From Galbula dea (Eukaryota > Chordata > Aves > Piciformes > Galbulidae): a DNA stretch of 64,000 bases. Positions 13,216 through 26,200 of the stretch are shown one piece after another (positions within the stretch are counted from its first letter, which is position 1; each line of letters begins with the position of its first letter). Under the pieces are notes generated by a model that saw nothing but the letters and a program-made list of their open reading frames with translations, was not told the origin of the DNA and ran no database searches. Location: contig VWZX01019989.1 in assembly GCA_013399015.1 (NCBI GenBank), positions 1,785,725 to 1,849,724 of the forward strand. The letters are read 5' to 3'. The position numbers and the translations under genes were made by a program.

Positions 13216-16200
13216 CATCTGCAGCATGAAGCTCCTACTTTTGTAACACCTCAGTCCTTGTTTCTAAGCAATAGCCCAAGCTTTCTCTCTATCGGCAGCT
13301 CAGACTACTGCAAAGGATTAAGTAGGTGCTTAACACCATATTGAACTGGAGCCAAAATAATTAATTTCACAGGAGAGGAAGAAGGCAGCACAAAGAATTC
13401 AACAAGTTGGAGGGTGAAAAACATGTGTACTGATTAAGAGACGGAAACAATGTACATTTAACTGCTCAAGCTTGTGGGTGTCAAAACTAGCCCGCTCTTA
13501 CTGCTTTCCCCTGCCCTGACTTGTGATAATTTGAAGAGCAAAAAGCCTCTTTAAATGAGGGAGAAGCTTTCTAGAGAACAGAGTGCAAGTCACTTCTGCC
13601 CAACGGCTCACCTCACCAAGCTCCCCTAAAGGTTACTGTAAGTTCTTTTACTGGATAGTAGCCCCAAGGAACAGACCTGAGCATCAATCCTTGAAAACAA
13701 TAGCATCTGAATCCTGATGCTCTTCCACATAACTTAAACTGCAGCCCCAGAAGAGTAGGTCTGTTTCAGAGGCACCATGCTGTGCCTATCTGAATTAAGT
13801 ATTATCCTTGCTCTGACAGAGCCTCAGATGCTATGTAACCTGTCACTGGAATAGCAAATGAGCTCACACAACCAGGAAAAGGCCTTGAACCTGAGCAGTA
13901 TAAACATGGTCCTTCCAGGCTGAGTGAACCAATTCATTTATTACAAGTAGCAAAGGCAACACAAAATTAACTGGAATGAAATGGTTCACATCGCTAATAA
14001 ACCACAGGAACAGGAATGGAAGCTGATCTGTATTGCTCAGTTGCTACAAACACGCTCTATCTTGTATTGCCCTTTTTAGCCACCAAGGCACTTGCATCAA
14101 ACGTGGGTAGAGCCCTTCCCAAATCTTCGTTCGCGAAGCCTAGCCATGATGACAAACACACTAACTTTACAGGTATTTTAACCAGTCTCCTCCTTTCCAG
14201 AAGAGAACATAGAGCTTCAATAACACAGTGAGAACCTCCAGTTATTTGTCAGCACATCAAATAAGCAACACCTTTCTGCTGAAATGACCACTGAAGCTCA
14301 TGAAGTCCAGTAGCAGTGTACAAATGGGCACAGCAGCAGCTGGTTGAACATCTGCTTGTATGTTGAGAGTAGAGAAATGGAACCCCTGATGTCTTCCTAT
14401 AGAGAAGGAACCCTCTCCTGCTTGAGCTAAAAGAGGATCTCTGTGAGAATGTGTAGGTGTCACTGTGATTATTTCCACCGGTCTACAGGCTTACTTAAAC
14501 CAAACATTCTCCATGTCTCCCACTACATCACAAAGAAGCAGATGGCACATATGCACAAAGTAAACTAGGGATAAAGGATACATCTAGAACTTGGGTCTAT
14601 TTCATGGGATCATCAAAAATGTTAACTTTCCCCAAGGCACACATTAACAGTCTACTTGAGGTCTCACACCTTGCCTGCTTCCATTCGGCCAGGAGGTATA
14701 TAAGGAGGTGGGAAGTGCAGCATAAGCAAGATGCTTTATTTGCATTGATATAATAAAATAATCAAACTGAAATGTTGCAACGTGCCCTCACAGGCAACAA
14801 TAAATCTCTTTTACTAACTGATTGTCACTAACAGCTACTGCTAGCAAAGATAAAAATAAAATGGAAGCCTCAGCCAGTAAACAGGAACAAATACCAAAGA
14901 CCTTTCATACAAGCATTTGAGACATTCTCTCCTTATCAGACAACATAGGCAAACAAAATGCAGCCTCCACATAATGAAGTTTATCCCCTTCTGCAATTGT
15001 TCCACTTATTCCTTTATGTGGAATGTCCAGTATTAAGAAAGAACATGAAAACAACAGGTCACATGATGCATATCAAATGGAAATCAGCCTTCTTCCCCAC
15101 TTCCATATTGTTCTAGCACTGTGCCTTGTTTTTGGTTTAAGGTTCAAAGTTGTTAGTCTTTGCATATTCCCACAGGCATGAGTTCTTCTGCCAAGCCTGC
15201 CAGTAGAAAGGCCATCTTGCTATAACTGTGCTTACTCAGATGGAGTAGCTAAGAGTTTTCATCACATTCCAACTCATGTCATCAATCCCAAACTCCATCA
15301 CTGTTCATTCAGACTAATCCTGCTGCTTGGCATCAGTGGAAGAGCTTTCATAGTTGAGGCGTACTGGCACACTAGAAATTTCAGCTAATCCTCTTTCAAA
15401 AGGTATTGCTGCTATTCTTGGAATAATAAGTAGGAAGTTTCCTTGCTCTGTTAATGGGTACAATTTGAGGCAAGATTGTAGAATCGTTTTCTGACAGCTA
15501 TGACCCATATCACTTCTGGTAGAAGCAAAAGAAGTCGAAGCATTCAAGTTTTTGTCTAAATGACAATTCATTAAAGAACAAATGGCCAAAAATTGCTGGA
15601 GTCCAAACAGTCTCCTTACAAGAAGTGCTTTTCTGGCCCAGAAGGAACTCTTAAAGATGTTTAAATGTTCGTTAACTCTTTTGAACAACCTTCCAATGAA
15701 AATCCAGGAATAAAGCCCAGTTTGCTGAATCTTAAGTGTCACATTTTATTGAAAGATTCATGTTCTCATGAGACTTTATCATACACTGAAAATGTGTGGG
15801 TGGTTTCTTAGACATTTTTAGTGTTCATAAATATTCTCAAATGGTGCCAGAGAGAAATTACAAGAATTCCTTATGCTTGTGCTCAACAGAAAGGGCTTCT
15901 GAATTCTAACTGATCTGTGTTATTTCTTAACATAGAGAACCTATCCTTTTGAAGACTAGCCTCTAGATGCTGTTACTCCGGTAGCACAATTCCACCATCA
16001 TGGACTAAGTGCAGTGTTTTCTCCTTCATTTGGTAGCACAACCCATCTTGGTTTAGGGTGGCTGAACTTCATCTGGGAAATAAAACTCACCTAACTGTAA
16101 AATAGTACAGTTCATAACCACTTCTGAAGACACATCCACCTCCTCTCCCTCAGCCATCCCATTACTAGCATTATGATGTCTGCTTTCACACTCTAGGTGT

Positions 16201-19200
16201 GAGAAAGACATTGCAATGATATTCATTTATCTAGGATATATCATGTGCTCTTTCTCTTGTAGTCATTGTGACCTACATATGTGATTGCATTTGTATTGGG
16301 GAGGGGAAAACATTAGAAACCTGATTGCTGGAGAAGCTGTTAAAGAGACAAAAATTAATATATCAATGCTAAACTTAATCTGTGTAAGGGGCACAGCTGG
16401 GCAATGAAGACAGTGAAGATACCTTGCCTTTTGTGGTGCTACTAATAGCTTTTGTAAAATTAAGGTAAAGCAGCTGTTTGGAATAAGAACAATAAGCAAC
16501 TTCTAAAATACTTTCATTAATCCCCTAAGTGCTTTATTAAAGGTAAGGGGAAGAGAGAAGAAGAAACTGTCACCAGCGTGTAGCTATCTATTAGGTGGGA
16601 TTTGGCTGTAGAGCTGTGTAAGGAGGAGCTTTGAGTCAGAGATATATAAACAATCCTTTTCTGTTGCAAAATATGCTAGAAGATCATTTAGGGATTCAGG
16701 TCTGCCTAGGAAGATTTAACTGTTCCTTTTCCATGAGCATTAAAGGAATCTAAGCACCTGAAATCTAGTGACATTGGAAGACTCAGCTTTTCTAAGTCAT
16801 TCAGAGCAGGTGGGAACGCTGCCATTCAGATATCACACCTGAGATTTGCTGCCCCACTGTGAGCTCCTGAGAAGCCTATTTATTTGTCTTTGTATAGAAA
16901 CCCTTTTGAAAATAAACGCTCAGACCACTAAGCCATTTTGGATAGGAACTAGGAGCTGTCCTGCTTGACTACAGAGACTGCAGGTAAACTGAAGATCCTA
17001 CATGTGACTGCAGCGTGTCCTCTGAAACCAGTGTTCTTTCAAAGATAACTGGTTTCTTTAGGCTTATTCTGCTGTCCTACAGCAAGTGTACAGGCTGGAT
17101 TATGTATGTCATCCTACTGATTTTAGACTGTCCATATGCTTCTGTGTGATTCTTTTTAACTTTGCACTAGTCTTTCTGCACTACCGACTATATTATTGCA
17201 GTTGACTGGATTACAAAAAGGGAAGTCACCCTTTTGCTTTTGTTTGATAGCTTAGTTTTCTCTCAACAGTAGAAACTGCTGCACGAGGAGTCTTTATATA
17301 AGAAAAAATGTGAAAATACTGAGAACAGGCACAAACTGATGCTCATCTAGTTCAAGACTGGCAGTAAGAGATGTTTTAGGAATACAACTAGGCTTTGCTT
17401 GTGTCACATTCTTGACACCTGCAAGGGTATATTTCTCTCATTTAAAAAGAATTGGAGTGAGATCCTTGTGTTTAGGATGACAAAATTCACAGCAAAGTCA
17501 GATTCAGGGTGTTTCCAAAACAGACAGACAGGGACAAGTTTTCACTGCAGTTGCTAGACCTCCTTCACCAAGTTGATAAAGTCTGTTTAGCAACACTCAG
17601 TGGCCTACAGTCTGCCCTTCCTCAGACTGCACTCATGTCAGCTACTATAAGTTAAGTGAATCAGTCTAGGTGTGCAGCCAGATTGAAGACTTCCACTAAA
17701 AACTGAAAGGGGTGCTGCAATCAGTGGTAGTCTTCTTTCTGAGTCACCACTGTACCAGTTGCCATGGCATGGTGCTATAAGGTTCAGTATCCCTAGTAAG
17801 ATGTAGTGCTGAAGTCACTTGAACTCCTAGTAAGACTAAATGGATTTTTGTTGTTGTTCTTGCTTGCATACCTAAACCTGCAGGCTTCTGTCAAACTCCA
17901 TTTGGTTAACAAAATCACTGGAGCTATGGCCATATGCAACAGCTAACAGCCTGGTTGCAGTTGGTTTGCCTACACCTGCACAACAGATTTTGTGAAAGTA
18001 AAAGCAATTCTGACCACAGGGGACTTCTGCCTTCTTCCCCAGAGGCAGTCATGTCTCAGTGTCAGGTAATGGTCAACTTGAGTGCTCAGAACAAAGAAGG
18101 GTTCTGTAAAAGGAAATTAACATCCTTCTGGCTTGGAAACAAAGTACAGTGTCCCTCAGGGCAAGAAGGGAATTCCAGTCTACAGCCATTATACGATGGA
18201 ACTGTTTCCAATTACATACCATCTGAAATTCTTAATTCACAAACCCTTTGTCTAAGGGGAATAATGCTTCTGAAGAGTCTCATTAAGGCCTGCCTATGGA
18301 GGGAAAGAATTTCTTAACTGCTTCAGCTAGTGCTTCAGTGCAGGGTATGAATGCTAAGAAGCCCTTTGATAAAGTTCATGAAACTGTCAGAATCTGATGG
18401 AAGTTTAATTGTACTGCTGTGTAAGAGACCCTGTGAAGCGCACACCAAAGGCTCTAGCAGACCACAGAACTAGGATCACAGAGCAGGATAAGTGCAATCC
18501 ATGGGAATGGTCATGGGCAACTTGAGAGCATGCTTGAAACAGAAGGTATAGGATGGTTGTATCAAAGGGACGCTCTGTGGACGATCTGTGGAGCTGGGCA
18601 CTGTTGAAGGCCATACACAGAAGGGAGGTGTATGCTAGACTTTCCTTAGGAAAATTAAATAGAAAAGACACTAAGGAATGAGCTGAACTTTCACACATGT
18701 ACAGTTCCACATTACGCTGATTCTGGAAATCTGACTGAAAGTCTGACAGTGGCTAGCTGGAATGGGTAAGATATTAGAGACTGGCAGGATATTCCTCAAT
18801 ACTCAACACTCAACACTTCAGTGTGACGGCGTTACATTCTCCCTCATGATCCTTTAAAACAGGAAAGACAAGTATTTGGGTCTGTCCCTATCACCCTCAC
18901 CTCCATAAGGCAGAGCTGAACTCTTCAACTTTTGGAAGCTAAAACGCAGCTGAGGCCAGCAGATGCTAATAAGATGCTAGCAAGCAGAGAACGAATGATG
19001 GTGTTTTGAATCTCTGTAGGGTTAGGGGTTTTCTCCTTTACATAGTACCCAAAGTTTTGTAGTCTCTATGTGGACATGAAAGATGCAGGCCCTCTTAGTC
19101 TAACTCCACAGGTTGGTCTTTTCATGTGCTAAATTATTTGAATACTACCCTGTGAGTGCCTAGAAATAGATTTAGTTTCCTTAATTGTAGGCTGCTGAGG

Positions 19201-19339
19201 TGTTGTGGCTGGGGAGGGAGAACTTTGATTATGTATATCTAAGTCTGTGCAACTCTTTTTTTTCTGGGACATTTTAAACCCAAAGCATTTGTCATATTCT
19301 TTCATGCCATTCCTCAGACTATTGTTATTTTCTGATTGT

Positions 19340-19376
19340 CCCTTCCAACTCCTAACATTCTGTGATTCTGTGATTG
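19340..19376 (+). mobile_element. CR1 LINE 3'-tail fragment
   Basis: Only the last part of a CR1 is present: CCCTTCCAACTCCTAACATT followed by the terminal TGTGATTCTGTGATT repeat. It is a severely 5'-truncated insertion or a remnant. The wording is nearly that of the CR1 copies at 21240 and 22581, so the same lineage is likely. Confidence 0.8.
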
Positions 19377-21239
19377 TCCCTTTCTCCAGCGGACAGCATG
19401 GCTTGCTTTCTAAGGTCATTGAGTTTGACTTACCATACCTTCCTTACACAGTAATTAAGATTTGTGTAATACTCTTGATTTCCTTGGCCCTCTCTGTGAC
19501 ATTTTCTAGTCTGGCTTTTGTTCTTCTGCTCTTTTGCTAGAGGCTGCAAATTTGTCAGGAAGTGTTTTGCTGCCTGCAGTGCACATAGAATAAAAGTGCT
19601 GTGGATTTTTGTTACTAAGAATCTACTTCATGGCTGCTTTTGTCTTCAAGGACCTAGACTCACTGACATCATAATAGTTGGTGTTGAGACCTCCAAGCAT
19701 CAGGATGAAATTAGGAGGTGCCTGCACTTCAATTCCCTTCCTCAGCCTTTGTGTTTCTTGTAATGGCTCAGAGTGACTGTGGAAGCCTCAGCTTCTCAAA
19801 AAGATCAAGGGGATGGCACTTAGTTTTATTGCTTGACCTCAAACAAAATAAAAATCCTCTGTCTGGTTATGTGATGCTTTTGACCAAAGGGAGATTCATC
19901 GGAAGAAAAATCTACAAGAAGCAAGAAAAAAAAATGAGAGGAACAAGAGTGTAATGGAAATACAAGAGGTGGATATGGAGTTTTGTCATGGGATTTGGGC
20001 ATCCTAATTCTGGCTTGGTGATTAATTAATTCAGGGCTTTTACATCAACCCAAAGAGTGCTCCAGTGAAAGATAAGATGAGGAATTAATAGAAAGAGACA
20101 GAGGATACAGTCAGGAAGGAAAAAAAAAAAAGAATTGTACATCCTTACATAATTGAAATTCAAGTGCATCTGGAGGTTGGTCCTCAAAGATAAATTTGCG
20201 AGCTCCTCCACCGATGGGCTCCATATGAAATATTGTGAGGTAATTGTGAACCTCCAGGATCAAACAATACTAACACATTTAAGAATGGGAACCTTGCCAC
20301 ACCACCCTTAGTTCTCCACAAAACAACAGTGCCAGCATCTGAGAATAGACTGCTCCACAGGCTACAGCAATAAGGCCATCTGGCCCAGAAGCAGAAACGT
20401 TTGATGACCAAATGCTATCTTGCAGAACATGCTGAGGCTTTGCGACCCCTGGATGCCATGCACCTCTGAAATGTAGCAGGTCTTATCAGTTGATATCATT
20501 ACCTACTACCTCATCTTCTCCTTCCAGCTGTTTGTTGTTTTGCTTTGGTTTGTTTGATCAATGCAGCCTTTATGAGGAGAGGGCTACACAGCAGTCACTT
20601 TTGTGTTTAGCTTCATAAAAACAACTGCTGTTAGGTAGTGTTGGAGTTGGACTGGTTGGGAGATGGCTTGATCTATTGTCTTGAAAACCTATTCTTACAT
20701 AATTAATAATTAAAACAACACCATCAAAAGCTTGATTGAGAAAATTGGTTTGGATTCTTCATAGTCAAGTCCCCAAAACAGCCAATAAATGCATTCCCAG
20801 AAATCCTGTACCATGGAAATTCAGCAAGTCTTGCTACCCAGGAAATTTTCAGCTATCCACGGAACTGTTATACTCTCTACATCATCGTAATCATAGTTTG
20901 GTGAGTGACATGGGGCATGACAAGCTCTTAGGAGTGCATAGACTGTGTGCAACATACAGCTACACAAATGGGTGCAAGCATTCCCAATCATATGCCTGCA
21001 TTGTGCAATTAAAAGCACATTCCTATCTTCCAAAGCAGGCCAGAAATATCCTCAGCAGATGGATTTGCTATTATTAACTAGAATATCTATTAGCAAATGA
21101 GGTGATCTCTGGCTTGATGCTAGTGGAAATCACAAGACTGTAAGGACAGAGAACAACCTGAACTGTTCAGTGAAAAGGATTTCCCTGAGAAACAGAAGTT
21201 TTACAAAGGATGAGGGAAAGAGAAGGGACAGTTGCAAGT
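19377..21239. other. gene-free stretch, intronic
   Basis: Nothing recognised beyond poly-A and T/G-rich simple tracts (for example near 20120 and 20530). Confidence 0.55.
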
Positions 21240-21449
21240 AATCACAGAATCACAAAATATTAGGAGTTGGAAGGGACCTCAAAAGATCATTTAGTCCAAC
21301 CCCCCTGCCACAGCAGGATTCCCTAGAACAGGTCACACAGAAGTGCGTCCAGACGGGTTTTGAATACCTCCAGAGAAGGAGACTCCACAACCTCTCTGGG
21401 CAGCCTGTTCCAGTGCTCTGGCACCCTCACCATGAAAAAATTTCTACCA
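21240..21449 (-). mobile_element. CR1 LINE 3' fragment
   Basis: Read on the minus strand, this ends in the CR1 tail repeat (rightmost in that reading, at 21240-21253). It contains the end of ORF2 and the short 3' UTR, including GAACAGGCTGCCCAGAGAGG. It is the near-identical partner, in opposite orientation, of the last part of the CR1 at 22581-23125. The 5' end is lost at about 21449. Confidence 0.92.
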
Positions 21450-22580
21450 ACCCATGCTGGCACTCATCATCATGATGGGCAGGATAAAACTGAGATGTTA
21501 CTTTTTCAGATTCATATCAAGTTCACTTTTATTTAAGTTCATAAATACAAAGCTAAATATCCTTTCCTGCTGCATTTAAGGAACTGTTTTTTCTTTATAA
21601 TTTATATGAATATCAAGGTTTCAGGAAGCAAAATATTAATAGCAACTGCTTGGTGCCAAGCAAAGTGCAGGCAGGCTTCCTTTGTGCAGCTTTGCAGTTT
21701 CCCCTCACCTGCAGCACCTTCATTTGCTTAGCCCTGAGCAACCATGCAGCTGCCAGTACACCCAAACCCTGTTAAGCCAGACCTATTCATCTACATAGCT
21801 CTGCTGCTGATATAGAAAGCTGCCTATGTTACCACTTTTTATTCCAGTGTGGATTGTCCATGGAGCTCTGCTGATGCATTAGAATCTTATCTTACTTTTT
21901 CCCATGCTATTCAAGTCTCGTTCCTTCACCTGTCTCATCACATGCAGCATCTGTTAGTACTCTGCCCAACACTTAGTCTTTGTCCAACTCCTGCAGCATC
22001 ACTTCCTCCAGTTCTCCATCTCTCTTTCTCAAAATGCTGACCTCTTATATTCATCTCAATTCTGCCCAGCAACTCCTACCTCACATATGCAGTTCTGGAC
22101 TTTCACAGCAACTCCACTGAGCAAACTTGGGTTTGCTACCTGGGGAAACACCCACATAACGGGTAGACAAACATCACTAATTTCACTCTAGTTCATCTTA
22201 AGGCAGACTCACGGTAGCCTACTGGCATGACAGCCACTGTATCAACTGCTTGCAATCAGAGATCTCCCCACCTAGCAGAAGGCATTGGTAGTAGACAAAA
22301 TGTACTGTTTCAGTTTAAACAGGAGCATTCCTTACGACAGTGTTAGTATCAATAAATACAACTCTAAAGTTTGTGTCAAAACAAAGCTGCAGCCGATGAT
22401 GATCTTACAGCACCTGCCACACTATCTGCTACAACACCTCTGAAATGGAATGGCAAGAAATGTTTATACATCCCCATGGTCTGGCACTTGATACTGAGGA
22501 AGGCTGTGCTTGATTGTCATAGCATATGTAACTAGGGTGTATTAGAAGGGGTGAGGTTAGTAGGTCAAGAGAGTTTCTTC
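21450..22580. other. spacer between inverted CR1 copies
   Basis: About 1.1 kb of intronic sequence with no recognised element. It would be the loop if the two CR1 copies paired in RNA. Confidence 0.6.
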
Positions 22581-23125
22581 CCCCCCTTTACTCTACCCTG
22601 GTGAGGCCACATCTGGAATATCGTGTCTGGTTCTGGGCCCTTCAGTTTAAGAAGGATAGGGGACTGCTTGAAAGAGTCCAGCACAGAGCCACAAAGATGA
22701 TGAAAGGGGTGGAACATCTTCCTTATAAGGAAGGGCTGAGGGAACTGGGTATCTTTAGCTTGGAGAGGAGGAGACGAAGGGTTGACCTCATGTATGCTTT
22801 TAAATACGTGAATGGTGAGTGTCAGGAGGATGGGGTCAGGCTTTTCTCAGTGAAGCCCACTGAGAAGACAAGGGGCAATGGCTGTAAGCTGAAGCACAGA
22901 AGGTCCCATGTGAATACAAGAAAAAGCTTTTTCCCAGTTCAGGTGCCAGAGCACTGGAACAGGCTGCCCAGAGAGGTTGTGGAGTCTCCTTCTCTGGAGG
23001 TATTCAAAACCCGTCTGGATGCGCTTCTGTGTGACCTGGTCTAGGGAATCCTGCTGTGGCAGGGGGGTTGGACTAGATGATCTTTTGAGGTCCCTTCCAA
23101 CCCCTAACATTCTGTGATTCTTTGA
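22581..23125 (+). mobile_element. CR1 LINE, 5'-truncated, with ORF2 C-terminus
   Basis: A 147-residue open frame (22601-23044) is the C-terminal end of CR1 ORF2, with motifs RPHLEYRVWFWALQFKKD, LLERVQHRATKMMKG, LGIFSLERRRRRVDL and EHWNRLPREVVESPSLEVFK. A short 3' UTR and the tail repeat TTCTGTGATTCTTTGA follow. The frame has no stop until the natural end, so the copy is fairly young. It lacks ORF1, the endonuclease and most of the reverse transcriptase, so it cannot move by itself. It is antisense to IQSEC3. Confidence 0.95.
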
Positions 23126-23176
23126 ACTAAGGCTCTTTGTTTCAGTGTACAGCAGTAACTGGGTAACAGGTAGATA

Positions 23177-23218
23177 GTCAGCATTTTGCTTGCCTCAGTC
23201 AGCATTTTGCTTGCCTCC
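23177..23218. repeat. 21-bp tandem duplication
   Basis: GTCAGCATTTTGCTTGCCTC plus one base occurs twice in a row, differing only in the last base. It lies about 50 bp past the CR1 end. Confidence 0.88.
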
Positions 23219-26200
23219 TGAGCACTCCCATCTGTGTTTTTCTAGGCACTGTCAGAAATCTCCCAAGCTCATCTTCCTCTTGCTTAGAGCCTTTATTATT
23301 TTTTCCTTTTTGTAGCATAACTTCTTTTTTTGCTTACTCAGAGCTTCTCCTAAGATATCTCTGGAGCATTCTTAGTCCCAGGTTCAGAATGTCACTTAAT
23401 CTTTGAAGCAATAAACACACGTTCAGAGCTAATTTTTTTCTGTAGTCATCACACCACTAAACAAAACAATTAAATGTTAAGTTCTTTAAAAAAAATTGGG
23501 CAAATCTTTTCTGCCATCTTTTCTTATTGATGTTTTTGTTAATTCAGTGGGTTCCTGAAACCCATATAATTCATTCAATTATAAAAACTGCATCTATGTG
23601 ACATAAGGCACGTCTCGTTTACACTGTTCAACCAGACAGTTGTGAATGAATATATGTGTTTATGTACTTTTGAACCCCTCATTCCTTCAGACTTCACCTC
23701 TCCACACAGAGATGTATATTTAGAGGGAAAGGAAGACATTGTCAGAGGGATATAGGTGTATCATTCACATACCAGTTCACCTATCCATTCATTTTTCACA
23801 TGCAGCAATGCTCCTCATCCTCCCAACAGCCATCTGGTAATCCAACAACAGAAACCTTCATCACAGCCTCGTTCTCAGCAATGCTGTATTCATATGCTAC
23901 CACTGCCATTGTGGTGTAGCTGCTGCCTACACTCCTCTCACAGCAGAGCCGTAGAAAGGAGGTTTTGGGGGAAAACCAGTGTGTAACTACAAGTCAGAAT
24001 GAAGAACAAGGGTGAGCTAAGTAAGGATAAAACAAGATGCTGTCTACAAGGAGCCAGTGAAGTTTGGAGAGGGGCTCCAAGCTCTTTTCCTGAACGCAAG
24101 TTTCATTCTTGCTGATCTCTTTGCAAATGCCACTGTGCAGGAGCCACTCATGACTTTAATAAAAGGAGTGGTAATAGAGAAATATGAAATCAGTCATATT
24201 TTAGCTAACTATAACCAGAGCCATACTGGACCCCAAGGGAACAGTTACTAATTGTGCCTCTGGTTAGTGTTCACCTCAGGGAATTCAAACCAGCAGCAAA
24301 TAAAACCAGAATGGAGAAATAAAAAATAGAGCTGAAAGATAAAGGAGAGAAAGTGGGGTCCCGATCCACTGAGGTGCTAAGCCCTTTCAAATTGAGGAAA
24401 TCAGTGTACTCCTGCAGTACAAGATAAGAGGATAAAGTAACCTACATAAATATCTCCTTGCTTTTAAGAGAAAGGAATTCCAAAAATACAAGGCACATTC
24501 ACATCCTGAAGGCATTCCTGCCTTTGTTCTAGATCTCCCTTGCCATTTCTGTCATTACCAAATGCAACCTGGGTCTATACCAAATGCAATCCTTGGCTAT
24601 GGGAAATGTATTTGAGTCATGTAAGAAGTCCCTCTCATATATGCATGAGTGTGCTAAAAAGCACCCTTTGGGTCTTTAAAACACCAAGGCCTGCCCCACT
24701 ACTGAATGAGAAAACAGGCAGGATGGAGGATCCCTATCAAAGTGATATCCCCAGGTAACAGCTAATCAGACTGAGCTAATGAAACCATGTTACTATCAAG
24801 CCCTGTACCACAAAAAGGAGGGAAGGGGGAATGCAAATGCTCTTCTTATTACGGGAAATTAAAACCACAGCCCAGAATCCATTAAGCCACACATATCAGT
24901 CATGCAAGAGTTCTCCTTGGGTGAAGCAGAAAAAATCTCACATAAAAGACTTTGAAACTGTCTGCATGACTTAGTGATTGCATGTACTGCTGTGATCACA
25001 TCAAGTGAGGAGGGGATGGAGGCAGCAGACCCCAGTATGGCTCTGTATTTAATAGAAGAACAAGGACAGGCAAAATGCAGCTGTGGGAAGAAGAAATTGT
25101 ATCTTTCTAGGCAGTGGTTTTTGGAGAAGGAACTCTGTCAACTTATTCACGTGCGTAGATGTGATAATTACTTTCCACATCCCTAGCTTACATGCAGTGC
25201 CTACCTCTGTGGGAGGCTTTTCCTTTTGCTCCCACAAGAGGAATATTTTTGGTGTCCTCCTTGTGCTTTCTGAGCTTTCTTCTACCAAACCAGACTGAAA
25301 CAGCAGAGACTATAGACTCTTAACCTATCTCCTCTCACTGCCCATCATCATTCTGTGCAACTCATAACTGGTTCATCACTGCATGAAACAAAACACGCTC
25401 CAGCATGTGTGAGTGGGTTCCTGCACTTTTTTACTCTGGCACATTTACATCGCTTTTTTACTCTAACACATTTTCTTGCTGGACTAGCTGCTTTTGTAAA
25501 CCTCTTTCAACTTGCATGTAATATATGTTCAGAGCCCTGCCAAACTGAAACCACACGTCTCAATTCTTCCTCAAATTCAATATTCAATTTTAACCTCAGC
25601 CTCCACTGCTCATTCTTTCTAGTGTACATAACTGACACCAATCACGAATGGCTGTTAAGGATTTTTGGCCAAGATATAGATCTCTAATTGGCCAAAATGC
25701 TTCCTGATGTCAAGCTGTCCAGGGAGTGAATCAGATTTTAGGATCTAGAGCAATGTTCTTTATGCCACAGAAGTGGCATTTAACATTTCTTGTCCTGTTT
25801 GTCTCCTTTCAAGGCACTGTAGTCTATTTGACAGATCAGAGTCCTGGGACATAGGTTTTACTCTCAGCTTTGACTACCTGGGTGAACTCAAGCAGAACAT
25901 TTTCCATGTCTTTAACCCCTTCTTTAAAATGAGGGCCACCTTTGTAAGCACTGAAGTGTCTACTGATAAAAAGTAATGCAGAAGGGACAGCAGCAGTAGT
26001 ATTATTACCTACTTTTGCACGGCATTTCTATCATTGATCCAGTAGCAAGATCTTGCCATGGTTAGAGGTGTATTAGAGGAAAAGCTTACATATTTGCTAC
26101 TTGCTGAAATTTCAGATATTGGTAGGGACATACATTAGCAGTATTTCACCTGTAAGTAAGTAAGTGCATTACTTCCCAAAGCACTTCAGAAAATGTAACA

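Larger units (their letters stand above)
10424..19339. other. gene-free stretch, intronic
   Basis: No gene recognised. It holds a 21-bp tandem duplication at 10836-10877 and a weak ancient SINE-like remnant at about 13065-13215. The longest frames (142 residues on the minus strand at 15314-15742, 127 on the plus strand at 17934-18317) resemble no family I know. Confidence 0.55.

Noticed and set aside
15314..15742. 142-residue minus-strand open frame
   Set aside because: No family resemblance, no introns or neighbours to support it, and it sits in intronic sequence. Chance frames of this size are expected occasionally in 64 kb.
17934..18317. 127-residue plus-strand open frame
   Set aside because: No recognisable domain, and no Kozak or promoter support.
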